NCBI RefSeq assembly: GCF_000188295.1 | Contig: NZ_GL831112.1 | Coordinates: 1,521,226 to 1,543,785 of the forward strand | Origin: Streptococcus vestibularis ATCC 49124 | Lineage (GTDB): Bacteria; Bacillota; Bacilli; Lactobacillales; Streptococcaceae | Length of the DNA: 22,560 nucleotides | Reading direction: 5' to 3' | Shown: one piece after another, positions 14,737 to 22,541 of the stretch | Numbering within the stretch: position 1 is the stretch's first letter | Layout: each line of letters opens with the position of its first letter | The notes under the pieces: model-generated | Database searches by the model: none | Seen by the model: the letters and a program-made list of their open reading frames with translations, nothing else | What the model was told of the DNA's origin: nothing | Made by a program: the position numbers and the translations under genes

Positions 14737-14745
14737 ATTTTATCA
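14737..14745 (-). promoter_or_regulatory. Probable metC-patB promoter (-10)
   Basis: Minus-strand extended -10, TGATAAAAT. The -35 at 17 bp (CCATTA) is poor, which fits a promoter dependent on an activator bound upstream. The leader to the metC ATG is about 45 bases. Confidence 0.5.
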
Positions 14746-14746
14746 C

Positions 14747-14761
14747 TATTTTCTGAAAATA
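14747..14761. promoter_or_regulatory. CodY-like box at the metC-patB promoter
   Basis: TATTTTCTGAAAATA matches AATTTTCWGAAAATT at 13 of 15 positions, with the central 13 bases perfect. It lies right beside the -10, in the spacer, a repressing position. Confidence 0.65.
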
Positions 14762-14795
14762 ATGGTAAGTCCATCATACGGATTCTTGATAGTTA

Positions 14796-14816
14796 GTTAT
14801 AGTTTATTTCTATAAC
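14796..14816. promoter_or_regulatory. MET-box-like operator upstream of metC-patB
   Basis: GTTATAG (14796-14802), 7 bases, CTATAAC (14810-14816) is a perfect dyad. The core TATAGTTTATTTCTATA fits the MtaR/MetR MET-box TATAGTTTNAAACTATA except for the three A after the centre. Its place about 55 bp upstream of the -10 suits a LysR-type activator. Confidence 0.6.
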
Positions 14817-14900
14817 CTAAAAAGACAGATAGATACTAACTCTAATTTAAAATAAGGCCAATTTTTGAGATTGTCTAAAGTAGATTTTCAAGCATCAAAA
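14817..14900. other. Intergenic spacer, nothing recognised
   Basis: This is A/T-rich DNA between the metC regulatory region and the ATPase terminator. An ACTAACT at 14835-14841 is inverted relative to AGTTAGT at 14791-14797, on the far side of the MET-box-like dyad; its meaning is unclear. Confidence 0.4.
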
Positions 14901-14930
14901 AGTGCCTGAAACATCATAGTTTCAAGCACT
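14901..14930 (-). terminator. Terminator of the P-type ATPase gene
   Basis: A 12-bp stem (14901-14912 with 14919-14930; one G-U pair in the minus-strand RNA) with a 6-base loop is followed by T5 on the minus strand, 47 bp after the stop codon. Confidence 0.85.
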
Positions 14931-14977
14931 AAGAAACGATTTAAAAATCTTGCTTCAATCTAAGGTATGCCACTGAC

Positions 14978-17758
14978 TTACTTTTTATCAAATAAGCGAT
15001 ATCTGATTTCTTCCAAAGCCATAATAACAAACGGACAAGCAAGTAAATAGAGCCAATCATCAAGTCCAATAGGTGCAGTGTTAAATAGCGTGTGGAAGAA
15101 AGGCACGTAAGACAGGATGATAAAGAGGACAATTTCTAAAACAATCCCTAAGCTAATAATCCGATTAGCAAATGGTTTAACTTGGAATATAGACCCTCTA
15201 CCTTTACGACTATTCATAGCCATACCAATTTGGGTAAAGATAATAGCACCTAAGGTCATGGTAGTTGCCTCTCGATAGAGAGGACCTGAGCTGGCCAAAT
15301 GGTTTAAGTTACCTTGATTAACCCAATAATTAAGGAAGAAAGCCCCCATAGCTAAGGCTGCTTCAATCAGTCCATACCAGACAAAAGCTTTAATCAACAA
15401 TTGTCGATTGAGCAAGCGATCTGAAAGACGTCTTGGTGGTCTGTCCATAACGCCCTCTTCAGGTGGTTCAACCCCCAATCCCAAAGCAGGTACCATATCT
15501 GTCCCCAAGTCAATAGCTAGGATTTGCATAACCGTTAAGGGAAGAGGTATGCGTCCCAAAGAGAACAAGAAGAAAGCAGAGGGTACGGCTTCTGGCGTGT
15601 TGGAATTAAAAATATAAGTCAGGAATTTTTGAATATTTCTATAAACTGCACGACCTTCTTCGACAGCATGAACAATAGAAGCAAAATGATCATCTGTTAA
15701 AATCATATCTGCAGATTCCTTGGCAACATCAGTTCCCGATATCCCCATAGCTACACCGATATCAGCTTTTTTAAGGGCAGGGGCATCATTAACACCATCA
15801 CCAGTAACAGCGACAACTTCGCCAAGCTCTTGGAGGGCATTGACCACACGGTATTTTTGTTCAGGAGCCACACGAGCAAAAACGATTTCGCCTTTAAGAG
15901 CTTCTTTAAGCTGATTGTCATCCATACCAGCTAGTTCAAGTCCTGAAACAACACGCGCATCGTCCCCTTGTACAATTCCGATTTTCTTAGCAATGCTAAG
16001 AGCTGTCAAGCCATAATCACCTGTCACCATGATAATACGAATACTAGCTCTATGGCATTTTTCAATGGCTTCACGCACACCCTGACGTGGCGGATCACTC
16101 ATAGCAACTAAGCCTAGAAAGACCATATTGTCCTCCAAGGTCTGCATGTCCCACTTGTCTTCTCCAATATGCTCACTGTCTAAAGGTCTATAGGCCACTG
16201 CTAAAACACGTAAACCATCGCGAGCAAACTGGTCGTTAGCCGCAATGATAGCCTGACGCTCCGTAGCCGTCAATGATTTAATCATTCCTTGATTATCATA
16301 GTAGTCTGAGCAAAGCTCCATCACTTCTTTCGGAGCACCTTTGGTGATAGAAATATGCTGACTGCCATCCACTCCTACTTCAAGCTTATGCACTGTCGTC
16401 ATCCGTTTACGATCAGAATCAAAGGGGATTTCCTTGAGGCGAGGGGCCCAAGTATGATTGTCATTTAAATTAATTCCTGCTTTTTCGGCGAGAACATTAA
16501 GACAAGCCTCAGTTGGATCACCTAAAATTGTAAAATTGGGATTATCAGCACTAGGAGCCACAACTTGAGCATTACTAGCCAAATGAGAGAAGCGGACCAA
16601 ACGATTAAGAAGCTCATTTTCTTCAAGAGAAACAGGTCGTCCTTCCTGCTCAATCTGTCCTTCTGATGCATAACCTAGCCCAGTGACCTCATAACTGTCT
16701 GACAAGGTCCACAAGTGGTTAACCGTCATGGCATTTTGCGTCAAAGTCCCTGTTTTATCCGAACAAATAACAGAAGTTGCTCCCAACGTCTCAACCGAAG
16801 ACAGTTTCTTAACCAAAGCATGGTCCTTAGCCATGCGCTGAACGGCCATGGCTAAAGATAGAGTAACTGTGGGAAGAAGTCCTTCAGGAATAAAGGCCAC
16901 AATCATCCCCAATGCAAAAATAAAGGCTTGAGACAAAGGCTGATGGACAAATAGAGTCGCTGCCACCATAAAGAAGAGACCTACAGACACCGCAATAACT
17001 GAAATCTGTTTAGTCAAATGGTCTAATTCTTTCTGAAGGGGACTCTTTTCCTGAGCAAGATTCTGTGTCAAATCCGCAATCTGTCCAAACTCAGTTTTCA
17101 TCCCGATAGCAGATACTATAAAATGTCCAGAACCAGAAGAGACAGTAGTCCCTGCAAATACCATATTGTCATACTCTAACTCAGTCTTGTCGGGAGTCAA
17201 ATCTGCTTGATCTGACTTATAAATAGGATTAGACTCACCAGTGAGGGCAGACTGGTTAACCTGCAAATCTGTCACAGCGACCAAGCGTCCATCTGCAGAA
17301 ATACGGTCTCCTTCTTCAATGAAAACCAAGTCACCTGGCACCAAGTCCTGAGCTAGAATCTTATCCTCCTTACCATCACGAAGAACTCGCGCATAGGATG
17401 GAAGAAGCTTATTAAGAGCTGCCGTAGCCTGACTCGCCCTATATTCTTGAATAAAGCTAAAGAGACCATTAATAATGTTGACCAACCAAATTGCAATCCC
17501 CAACTCTAAACTATGAGAAAGCATGGCGATAAAGCCACCACCCCACAATAAGAGTGCCATAAGACTAGTAAAATGTCTGAAAAAGGTCAGCCAAATAGGC
17601 TCCTTCTTACTTTCCTTCAATTGGTTAGGGCCATACGTCGCCTGCCTCTCCTTAACCTCTTGTGAGCTCAAACCCTGAGGGCTTGTCTGCAAGACTTGGT
17701 AAACTTGTTCGGGAGGATAGGTCCCTAATTTTATATGTTCTTGTCTAGAATCAACCAT
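14978..17758 (-). CDS. P-type (type II) cation-transporting ATPase
   Basis: This 926-residue membrane pump has an N-terminal cation-ATPase domain (about 10-75), actuator loop ALTGES (171-176), phosphorylated D334 in CSDKTGTLT, nucleotide-site KGAP (473-476), DPPR (555-558), hinge TGDGVNDAPALKKAD (652-666) and about ten membrane segments. Such proteins are often labelled calcium-transporting (PacL-like). The ion-site motifs, however, read PEGLLPTVTL in M4 (E292), SNTPE in M5 (S719, N720, E723) and IDLGTDMVPA in M6 (D750, D754), closer to Na+/K+-ATPase (IIC) than to SERCA-like Ca2+ pumps. The ion is therefore uncertain. It is monocistronic, with its own promoter and terminator; AGGAAAGG precedes the ATG. 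Confidence 0.92.
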   Translation of the reverse strand: MVDSRQEHIKLGTYPPEQVYQVLQTSPQGLSSQEVKERQATYGPNQLKESKKEPIWLTFFRHFTSLMALLLWGGGFIAMLSHSLELGIAIWLVNIINGLFSFIQEYRASQATAALNKLLPSYARVLRDGKEDKILAQDLVPGDLVFIEEGDRISADGRLVAVTDLQVNQSALTGESNPIYKSDQADLTPDKTELEYDNMVFAGTTVSSGSGHFIVSAIGMKTEFGQIADLTQNLAQEKSPLQKELDHLTKQISVIAVSVGLFFMVAATLFVHQPLSQAFIFALGMIVAFIPEGLLPTVTLSLAMAVQRMAKDHALVKKLSSVETLGATSVICSDKTGTLTQNAMTVNHLWTLSDSYEVTGLGYASEGQIEQEGRPVSLEENELLNRLVRFSHLASNAQVVAPSADNPNFTILGDPTEACLNVLAEKAGINLNDNHTWAPRLKEIPFDSDRKRMTTVHKLEVGVDGSQHISITKGAPKEVMELCSDYYDNQGMIKSLTATERQAIIAANDQFARDGLRVLAVAYRPLDSEHIGEDKWDMQTLEDNMVFLGLVAMSDPPRQGVREAIEKCHRASIRIIMVTGDYGLTALSIAKKIGIVQGDDARVVSGLELAGMDDNQLKEALKGEIVFARVAPEQKYRVVNALQELGEVVAVTGDGVNDAPALKKADIGVAMGISGTDVAKESADMILTDDHFASIVHAVEEGRAVYRNIQKFLTYIFNSNTPEAVPSAFFLFSLGRIPLPLTVMQILAIDLGTDMVPALGLGVEPPEEGVMDRPPRRLSDRLLNRQLLIKAFVWYGLIEAALAMGAFFLNYWVNQGNLNHLASSGPLYREATTMTLGAIIFTQIGMAMNSRKGRGSIFQVKPFANRIISLGIVLEIVLFIILSYVPFFHTLFNTAPIGLDDWLYLLACPFVIMALEEIRYRLFDKK

Positions 17759-17781
17759 AATCCTTTCCTCGATTCTAAATC

Positions 17782-17797
17782 ATTAAAACGATTTCAT
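17782..17797 (-). promoter_or_regulatory. Possible cre site in the ATPase leader
   Basis: Minus-strand ATGAAATCGTTTTAAT fits WTGNAANCGNWWNCAW with one mismatch (A for C near the end). It lies between the -10 and the ATG, a roadblock position. Weak evidence. Confidence 0.3.
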
Positions 17798-17809
17798 TTT
17801 TTCACCCCT

Positions 17810-17838
17810 ATTATACTCCTTTTTCAGAAAAGGTTGAA
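17810..17838 (-). promoter_or_regulatory. P-type ATPase promoter
   Basis: Minus-strand -35 TTCAAC (17833-17838), a 17-bp spacer and consensus -10 TATAAT (17810-17815). Confidence 0.65.
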
Positions 17839-17845
17839 AAGAAAA

Positions 17846-17869
17846 AAACCAAGCCACATGACTTGGTTT
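17846..17869 (-). terminator. Terminator of the murJ-type gene
   Basis: AAACCAAG/CTTGGTTT, an 8-bp stem (17846-17853 with 17862-17869) and an 8-base loop, continues into a run of seven T on the minus strand, 5 bases past the stop codon. Confidence 0.8.
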
Positions 17870-17874
17870 AGATT

Positions 17875-19506
17875 TTATTTAATATGTAATTTAGCACGCA
17901 GACTAGCAGCTCGGGCACCAAGTAGTTGGTCAGCCATACGAGTTACAAGAGCAAGAACGCCGTAGACACCGATTCCAAGGCCTCCTCCAATGACCAAGTA
18001 AATCACACTACCCATACGGCTTGTTGGTGACAATACAAACTGGAACAACCAATAGAAGATCGCAACTGGAATAGCCATGAGTACCGTAAGGATACAGATG
18101 AGCAAGGCTTTTCTAAACACTGTCTTACGACTAAAGTGCGTAACAGTGTGGAGGTGATTATACATGAGAGCAATTGGAACACCTAAACCGATGGCTGTTG
18201 AAATAACCGGGCCAAGGGCTCCTAAGAAAATAATCAATGGCAGCTGTAGAATAGCCTTAACTAAAACCCCAATCGCAAAATAGTTGATAGCTTTGCGGGT
18301 TTCAAAGATTGCCTGAAGCATTGGTGCTAAAACGCTATACAAGGCCAAGAAAATAACTTGAATCAGACTGGCTACAAAGAGCAAGTGGGCCTGACTATCT
18401 GGCGCACCATAAAAGACTGTATAAAGTGGTTTAGCTAAAATCACTGATCCTACAATGGCAGGAACAATAAAGAGCAAAAGCAACTGTAAGTTATTAATAA
18501 TCAGTTTAGCTGCTCCCCTAAGATCCTTCTTAACCATATTTTCAGTCAAGAGTGGAATCCCAACCCCAGCAATGGAGATAGCTACAGCAATCAAAATCAT
18601 AGTAATCTTACTTGGGTTTGAAGACAAGTAAGCATAGAGAACCTGAAGCTGACTGTTGCTATAGCTTGTAAACTTCTCCATAGTACGGATAAAGGTCCAT
18701 TGGTCAATCAACTGGAAAAGTTGAACTGCTGACCCAGTAATAATGAAAGGAATGGCTTCCTTAAAGGTTTCAATAACAATTGCAGTTGGATTGATATCCG
18801 GATGAACAGCCTGCTTGCCAAAAAGACTCTTGAGTTTACCCTCCTTCCAAAGGTAGAAGAAAAGCACCCCATAACTAGCCAACATACCGATAAAAGCGGC
18901 AAAAGTCGATTGGACAACTGCTGTCACATAATCGCCTGTCCCAATTTTCATGATGAAGAAGGTCGCCAACAGCATCCAAATAACACGGATAATCTGCTCC
19001 GCAATCTGACTCAAGGCATAAGGTTTCATGTTGTTAAAGCCTTGGAAAAAGCCTCGTAAAACAGACATCGATGGGAAAATAACAACTGCCCAAGAAAGAC
19101 TACGCATGACGCGAACCAGATCCTCGTCTCCCCCAGAAAGGTAAGACATCCACGGCGAAGCAAAGTACATGAAAACGCCAAAGATAAGTCCGAGACCAAT
19201 CATGTAATACAAGATACGCTTGAGTAAGAAGAAACTCGTCTCCATCTTTCCAAGTGTGTTGTATTTAGACACCTGTTTGGCAATTGCGACTGGAATACCT
19301 GCTGTTGAAATCAAGAGGAAAAGAGCATAAATATTATACCCTTGACCAAAAAGGGCATTGGCTTGGTCACCTTGTTTACCCATCCAAGCATACCAAGGAA
19401 TAATGTAGAGTGCCCCCAATAGACGACTGATAATATTGGATGCTGTCATCCATGCCGTCCCTCTTAGCATCTGCTGCTGCTGTGTATCAGTTTTAGTTTC
19501 AGTCAT
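17875..19506 (-). CDS. murJ: MurJ/YtgP-type lipid II flippase (MOP superfamily)
   Basis: This 543-residue integral membrane protein has about 14 hydrophobic segments in the MOP/MATE-like fold (SpoVB/YtgP group). It contains RGTAWMTASNIISRLLGALYIIPWYAWMG near the N-terminus and repeated amphipathic loops with Arg/Lys. YtgP proteins of Bacillus and streptococci act as MurJ, flipping lipid II across the membrane. The start is ATG at 19506 (MTETKTDTQQQQMLRGTAW). An in-frame extension to 19674 would cover the promoter region and the start of murE. AGAAAG before the ATG is a modest ribosome binding site. It is divergent from murE, which fits a peptidoglycan role. A generic polysaccharide-unit flippase is the alternative. 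Confidence 0.85.
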   Translation of the reverse strand: MTETKTDTQQQQMLRGTAWMTASNIISRLLGALYIIPWYAWMGKQGDQANALFGQGYNIYALFLLISTAGIPVAIAKQVSKYNTLGKMETSFFLLKRILYYMIGLGLIFGVFMYFASPWMSYLSGGDEDLVRVMRSLSWAVVIFPSMSVLRGFFQGFNNMKPYALSQIAEQIIRVIWMLLATFFIMKIGTGDYVTAVVQSTFAAFIGMLASYGVLFFYLWKEGKLKSLFGKQAVHPDINPTAIVIETFKEAIPFIITGSAVQLFQLIDQWTFIRTMEKFTSYSNSQLQVLYAYLSSNPSKITMILIAVAISIAGVGIPLLTENMVKKDLRGAAKLIINNLQLLLLFIVPAIVGSVILAKPLYTVFYGAPDSQAHLLFVASLIQVIFLALYSVLAPMLQAIFETRKAINYFAIGVLVKAILQLPLIIFLGALGPVISTAIGLGVPIALMYNHLHTVTHFSRKTVFRKALLICILTVLMAIPVAIFYWLFQFVLSPTSRMGSVIYLVIGGGLGIGVYGVLALVTRMADQLLGARAASLRAKLHIK

Positions 19507-19542
19507 AACTTTCTTTCTAGAGAATAAAATATAATCTAGTTT

Positions 19543-19570
19543 ATTATAAACTTTTGGCTGTGACTTGTAA
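19543..19570 (-). promoter_or_regulatory. Promoter of the murJ-type gene
   Basis: Minus-strand -35 TTACAA (19565-19570), a 16-bp spacer and consensus -10 TATAAT (19543-19548). The -35 uses the same six base pairs as the murE -35. Confidence 0.6.
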
Positions 19571-19593
19571 AACAAGAACATTAAGGCTAAAAT
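19565..19593 (+). promoter_or_regulatory. murE promoter
   Basis: -35 TTGTAA (19565-19570), a 17-bp spacer and -10 TAAAAT (19588-19593). The -10 ends 7 bases before the murE ATG, leaving a leader of a few bases at most. Confidence 0.55.
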
Positions 19594-19600
19594 AGGAACT

Positions 19601-21046
19601 ATGATTACTATTGAACAAGTTCTAGAGGTTCTTAAAAAGGACCATAATTTTAGAGATATTATCGACCAAGACAACTACTACTATTCATGGACTGGGGTGA
19701 CTTTTGATCATCTTTCTTATGATAGTCGTGATGTCACACCATCGTCCCTCTTCTTTGCCAAAGGAGCTGCTTTCAAGCCTGAATTTTTAGAGAATGCTGT
19801 CCAAGCTGGCTTGAGTTTCTACGTGGCTGAGAAAGATTATCAAGTGGGAATACCTGCCATTATCGTATCAGATATTAAGCAGGCTATGAGCCTCGTTGCT
19901 CAGGCCTTCTACCAATACCCTCAAGACAAGCTTAAATTGCTGGCTTTCACTGGGACAAAAGGGAAAACAACAGCAGCCTACTTTGCCTTCAATATTCTCA
20001 AGCAAAGTCATAAACCTGCTATGCTTTCAACCATGAACACGACACTAGACGGAAAAAACTTCTTCAAGTCTACCTTAACAACACCTGAGAGTTTGGACCT
20101 TTTCCGTATGATGGCTGAAGCTGTTGCTAATGGTATGACCCATCTGATTATGGAAGTCTCAAGTCAAGCCTATCTGACAAAGCGTGTCTATGGATTGACT
20201 TTTGATGTAGGTGTCTTTCTTAACATCAGCCCAGACCACATTGGTCCTATTGAACACCCAACCTTTGAAGACTACTTCTACCACAAGCGTCTCCTCTTGG
20301 AAAATAGTCGAGCAGTTATTGTCAATAGTGGTATGAATCACTTCGGTTTTGTTGCTGAAGAAGTCGCTGATAAAGACCACGACTTCTATGGTAAGGACTC
20401 TGAAAATACCGTTAAACATAGCTCAGGATTTAGCTTTAAAGCCAAAGGTAAACTAGCTGGTGATTACGATATCCAACTCATTGGTGACTTTAATCAGGAT
20501 AATGCCATGGCTGCTGGTTTATCCTGCCTACGTCTTGGAGCCAGTCTTGAAGACATTAAACAAGGGATTGCTCAAACCTCCGTTCCAGGCCGTATGGAAA
20601 TTCTCACTCAGGCCAATGGTGCTAAGGTATTCGTCGACTATGCTCACAATGGTGACAGCCTAGACAAGCTCTTGCAAGTCGTAACTGATCACCAAAAAGG
20701 TAAGATTAGTTTGATTCTAGGAGCTCCTGGAAATAAAGGTGAAAGTCGTCGTAAAGACTTTGGTCACGTCCTCAACACTTACCCCGAAGTAGATGTCACC
20801 TTATCTGCTGATGATCCTAACAAGGAGGATCCCCTTGCGATCTGTCAAGAAATTGCTAGCCATATCAGTCGCAAGGTTCGTATCATTGTTGATCGAGAGG
20901 AAGCTATTAAAACAGCTATGGCCGAGACTACAGACTCAGAGGATGCTGTCGTTATTGCCGGTAAAGGTGCTGATGCCTTTCAAATTGTGAATGGTAAACG
21001 CACTGATTATGCTGGTGATATTGAAGTCGCTAAAAAATATTTGTAA
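19601..21046 (+). CDS. murE: UDP-MurNAc-tripeptide synthetase MurE (L-lysine-adding)
   Basis: This 481-residue cytosolic Mur ligase adds the third stem-peptide residue to UDP-MurNAc-L-Ala-D-Glu, using ATP. The N-terminal UDP-binding domain has the YDSRDV motif (about 45-50), the central ATPase domain has P-loop [13 protein letters not shown] (about 116-128), and the C-terminal ligand domain follows. The residue-selecting motif is DDPN in [11 protein letters not shown], as in streptococcal lysine enzymes, rather than the DNPR of diaminopimelate enzymes, so L-Lys is expected. The N-terminus MITIEQVL is at the family's normal position. AGGA sits only 3 bases from the ATG. It is divergent from the murJ-type gene and convergent with a FemX-type gene, so three peptidoglycan genes are adjacent. 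Confidence 0.95.
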   Translation: MITIEQVLEVLKKDHNFRDIIDQDNYYYSWTGVTFDHLSYDSRDVTPSSLFFAKGAAFKPEFLENAVQAGLSFYVAEKDYQVGIPAIIVSDIKQAMSLVAQAFYQYPQDKLKLLAFTGTKGKTTAAYFAFNILKQSHKPAMLSTMNTTLDGKNFFKSTLTTPESLDLFRMMAEAVANGMTHLIMEVSSQAYLTKRVYGLTFDVGVFLNISPDHIGPIEHPTFEDYFYHKRLLLENSRAVIVNSGMNHFGFVAEEVADKDHDFYGKDSENTVKHSSGFSFKAKGKLAGDYDIQLIGDFNQDNAMAAGLSCLRLGASLEDIKQGIAQTSVPGRMEILTQANGAKVFVDYAHNGDSLDKLLQVVTDHQKGKISLILGAPGNKGESRRKDFGHVLNTYPEVDVTLSADDPNKEDPLAICQEIASHISRKVRIIVDREEAIKTAMAETTDSEDAVVIAGKGADAFQIVNGKRTDYAGDIEVAKKYL

Positions 21047-21056
21047 ATAATAACTT

Positions 21057-21101
21057 AAAAAGCCAATTGAGATGAAGATCATCATCTCAATTGGCTTTTT
21101 T
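21057..21101. terminator. Bidirectional terminator between murE and the femX-type gene
   Basis: A perfect 19-bp stem (21057-21075 with 21082-21100) with a 6-base loop is flanked by A5 and T6. It lies between two convergent genes, 10 bases past the murE stop and 13 before the femX-type stop. Confidence 0.92.
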
Positions 21102-21113
21102 ACTATCTAAACA

Positions 21114-22346
21114 CTAGTGTCTACCTAGTGTCTTCTTAAAAATATCGTAGAAGGGATTGAGGGTCTTATCAAATGAGCCAACAAGCGTCTCTAATTGTCC
21201 GCCAAACTGACGCTTAAAATTAAAGTTTCCTTTGCCAGAACTAGCTGCCTCAGTTTCAATAGTACCGTAAAAGTTAAAACGCTTTTTAGCCTTACTTTTA
21301 GCATATTTTATCATCTCCCAATGAAGCAAAACCGCTCCACCGAAATTAAGGTAAGCTTCATCATTACCCCCGTAAAAGCTGACAATTTCCGGACCATAAT
21401 CCATGAAAAGATAAGCTGAAAGCGGTAATTTGTCAGTCTTGATTTGGTAAGACTTGAATTGTTCTAACCGCTTATAGTAGCTTCTCAATTGATCCTCCGC
21501 ATCTGCTATTTGACCTTTGGTACGTTTTTTCTGAGGTCCTTCTTTTAAAGCCTGAATCTTGGCTTCAAAAGACTGAATGTTCTTGTCAAGATAAGCTAGA
21601 TAGGCTGGACAATCTAAATAAGCCAACATAAACTTGGCAGATTCGCCAAAATATTTTTTTAGATTTTGAAAATAAACTAGCGGATGAACAGAAAATCCCT
21701 TTCTCTCTGCTGTTCGACTTAAAATATCGTAGAACTGGTCAAGTTGATGCTCATCAAGTTCTTCAGTCTTAACATTCATATCAGTGAATTTTTTGAGGTC
21801 TCGCTTCAATGATGGAGAAAAGGCAGCATGGATTTCATCAGAACTAGCAAAACTTTCTATTGATTTCACGAACATCTGGTTAACCACAAGAGATTGTTCC
21901 GAATCCAGAGAGTGCTCAAAACCTAATGTTTCAAAAACCTCTAGAACATCACTAGCTATATCCACTTCAATATTTTCAAGTTTTTCATTTCTAATAAGAT
22001 TTGCCAGGTAAGGGTGTATAGAAAGTGTGGCAATATTTTTCTTTCTTAAATAGAGTATTAAAGCCTCGAGTAGCTCTGTCAAACTAGCCAGAGAGTGGTA
22101 ATCTAACAGGGGACCATGTAACAAGAGGGCCTTTTTAAATATACGAAAGCTCTTCTTATAAACAACTATTGCTTGACCTACCCTTAAGCCATCTCTTTCG
22201 AAAACCAGAGCTTCTACTTTTTCTATATAGTCTTGACTTTCCTGAAGTTTGGCCATTTCAGCAGACTGCAGAAAATTGGCACACTTTGCAGTTACCTGTG
22301 TGTTTTGATAATCCTCAAAACTAACACTTTTAACCCTAATAGACAT
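21114..22346 (-). CDS. FemX/MurM-type peptidoglycan bridge aminoacyltransferase
   Basis: This 410-residue FemABX-family protein uses aminoacyl-tRNA to add residues to the Lys side chain of lipid II, building the interpeptide bridge at the inner membrane face. Two GNAT-like domains are separated by a helical coiled-coil arm (about residues 250-300; LDKNIQSFEAKIQALKEG onward), the usual seryl-tRNA-synthetase-like insertion. C-terminal motifs SAYLFMDYGPEIVSFYGGND and FNFYGTIE plus FKRQFGG are typical of the family. The start chosen is ATG at 22346 (MSIRVKS), since GGAAGG lies 10 bases upstream; the ATG at 22355 almost touches that site. Which amino acid it adds (Ala, Ser, Thr) cannot be told from sequence, so I give no symbol. 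Confidence 0.88.
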   Translation of the reverse strand: MSIRVKSVSFEDYQNTQVTAKCANFLQSAEMAKLQESQDYIEKVEALVFERDGLRVGQAIVVYKKSFRIFKKALLLHGPLLDYHSLASLTELLEALILYLRKKNIATLSIHPYLANLIRNEKLENIEVDIASDVLEVFETLGFEHSLDSEQSLVVNQMFVKSIESFASSDEIHAAFSPSLKRDLKKFTDMNVKTEELDEHQLDQFYDILSRTAERKGFSVHPLVYFQNLKKYFGESAKFMLAYLDCPAYLAYLDKNIQSFEAKIQALKEGPQKKRTKGQIADAEDQLRSYYKRLEQFKSYQIKTDKLPLSAYLFMDYGPEIVSFYGGNDEAYLNFGGAVLLHWEMIKYAKSKAKKRFNFYGTIETEAASSGKGNFNFKRQFGGQLETLVGSFDKTLNPFYDIFKKTLGRH

Positions 22347-22382
22347 TACTATCATCCCTTCCGTTTCAACCTATATCCCACA

Positions 22383-22422
22383 TTTTCCTAAAATCATTAA
22401 CTGCTTTTAATGATTGGGAAAA
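22383..22422 (-). other. Dyad structure in the femX-type leader
   Basis: Perfect 9-bp arms AATCATTAA/TTAATGATT (22392-22400 with 22407-22415) and a 6-base loop are extended by TTTTCC/GGAAAA (22383-22388 with 22417-22422) across a small internal loop. It lies in the roughly 160-base leader between the promoter and the gene. Its function is unknown. Confidence 0.4.
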
Positions 22423-22512
22423 TTTTCCAAACCAAGAGGGGCATCTGGTGATTATGAATGTTACTCACAGATGGAGAGAAAAATTAATTTGATTATTAAA
22501 ATTACAAGCATC

Positions 22513-22541
22513 ATTATATACTAAATTATCACTTTTGTTAA
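22513..22541 (-). promoter_or_regulatory. Probable promoter of the femX-type gene
   Basis: Minus-strand -35 TTAACA (22536-22541), a 17-bp spacer and consensus -10 TATAAT (22513-22518). The leader would be about 160 bases. The rest of 22356-22560 holds no recognised gene. Confidence 0.6.

Noticed and set aside
19507..19674. N-terminal extension of the murJ-type gene
   Set aside because: It crosses the divergent promoter region and the first codons of murE; the family N-terminus begins at MTETKTDTQQQQ.
22356..22512. T-box riboswitch in the femX-type leader
   Set aside because: A tRNA-dependent enzyme invites the idea, but no T-box core sequence (AGGGTGGNACCGCG-like) or antiterminator/terminator pair is visible.
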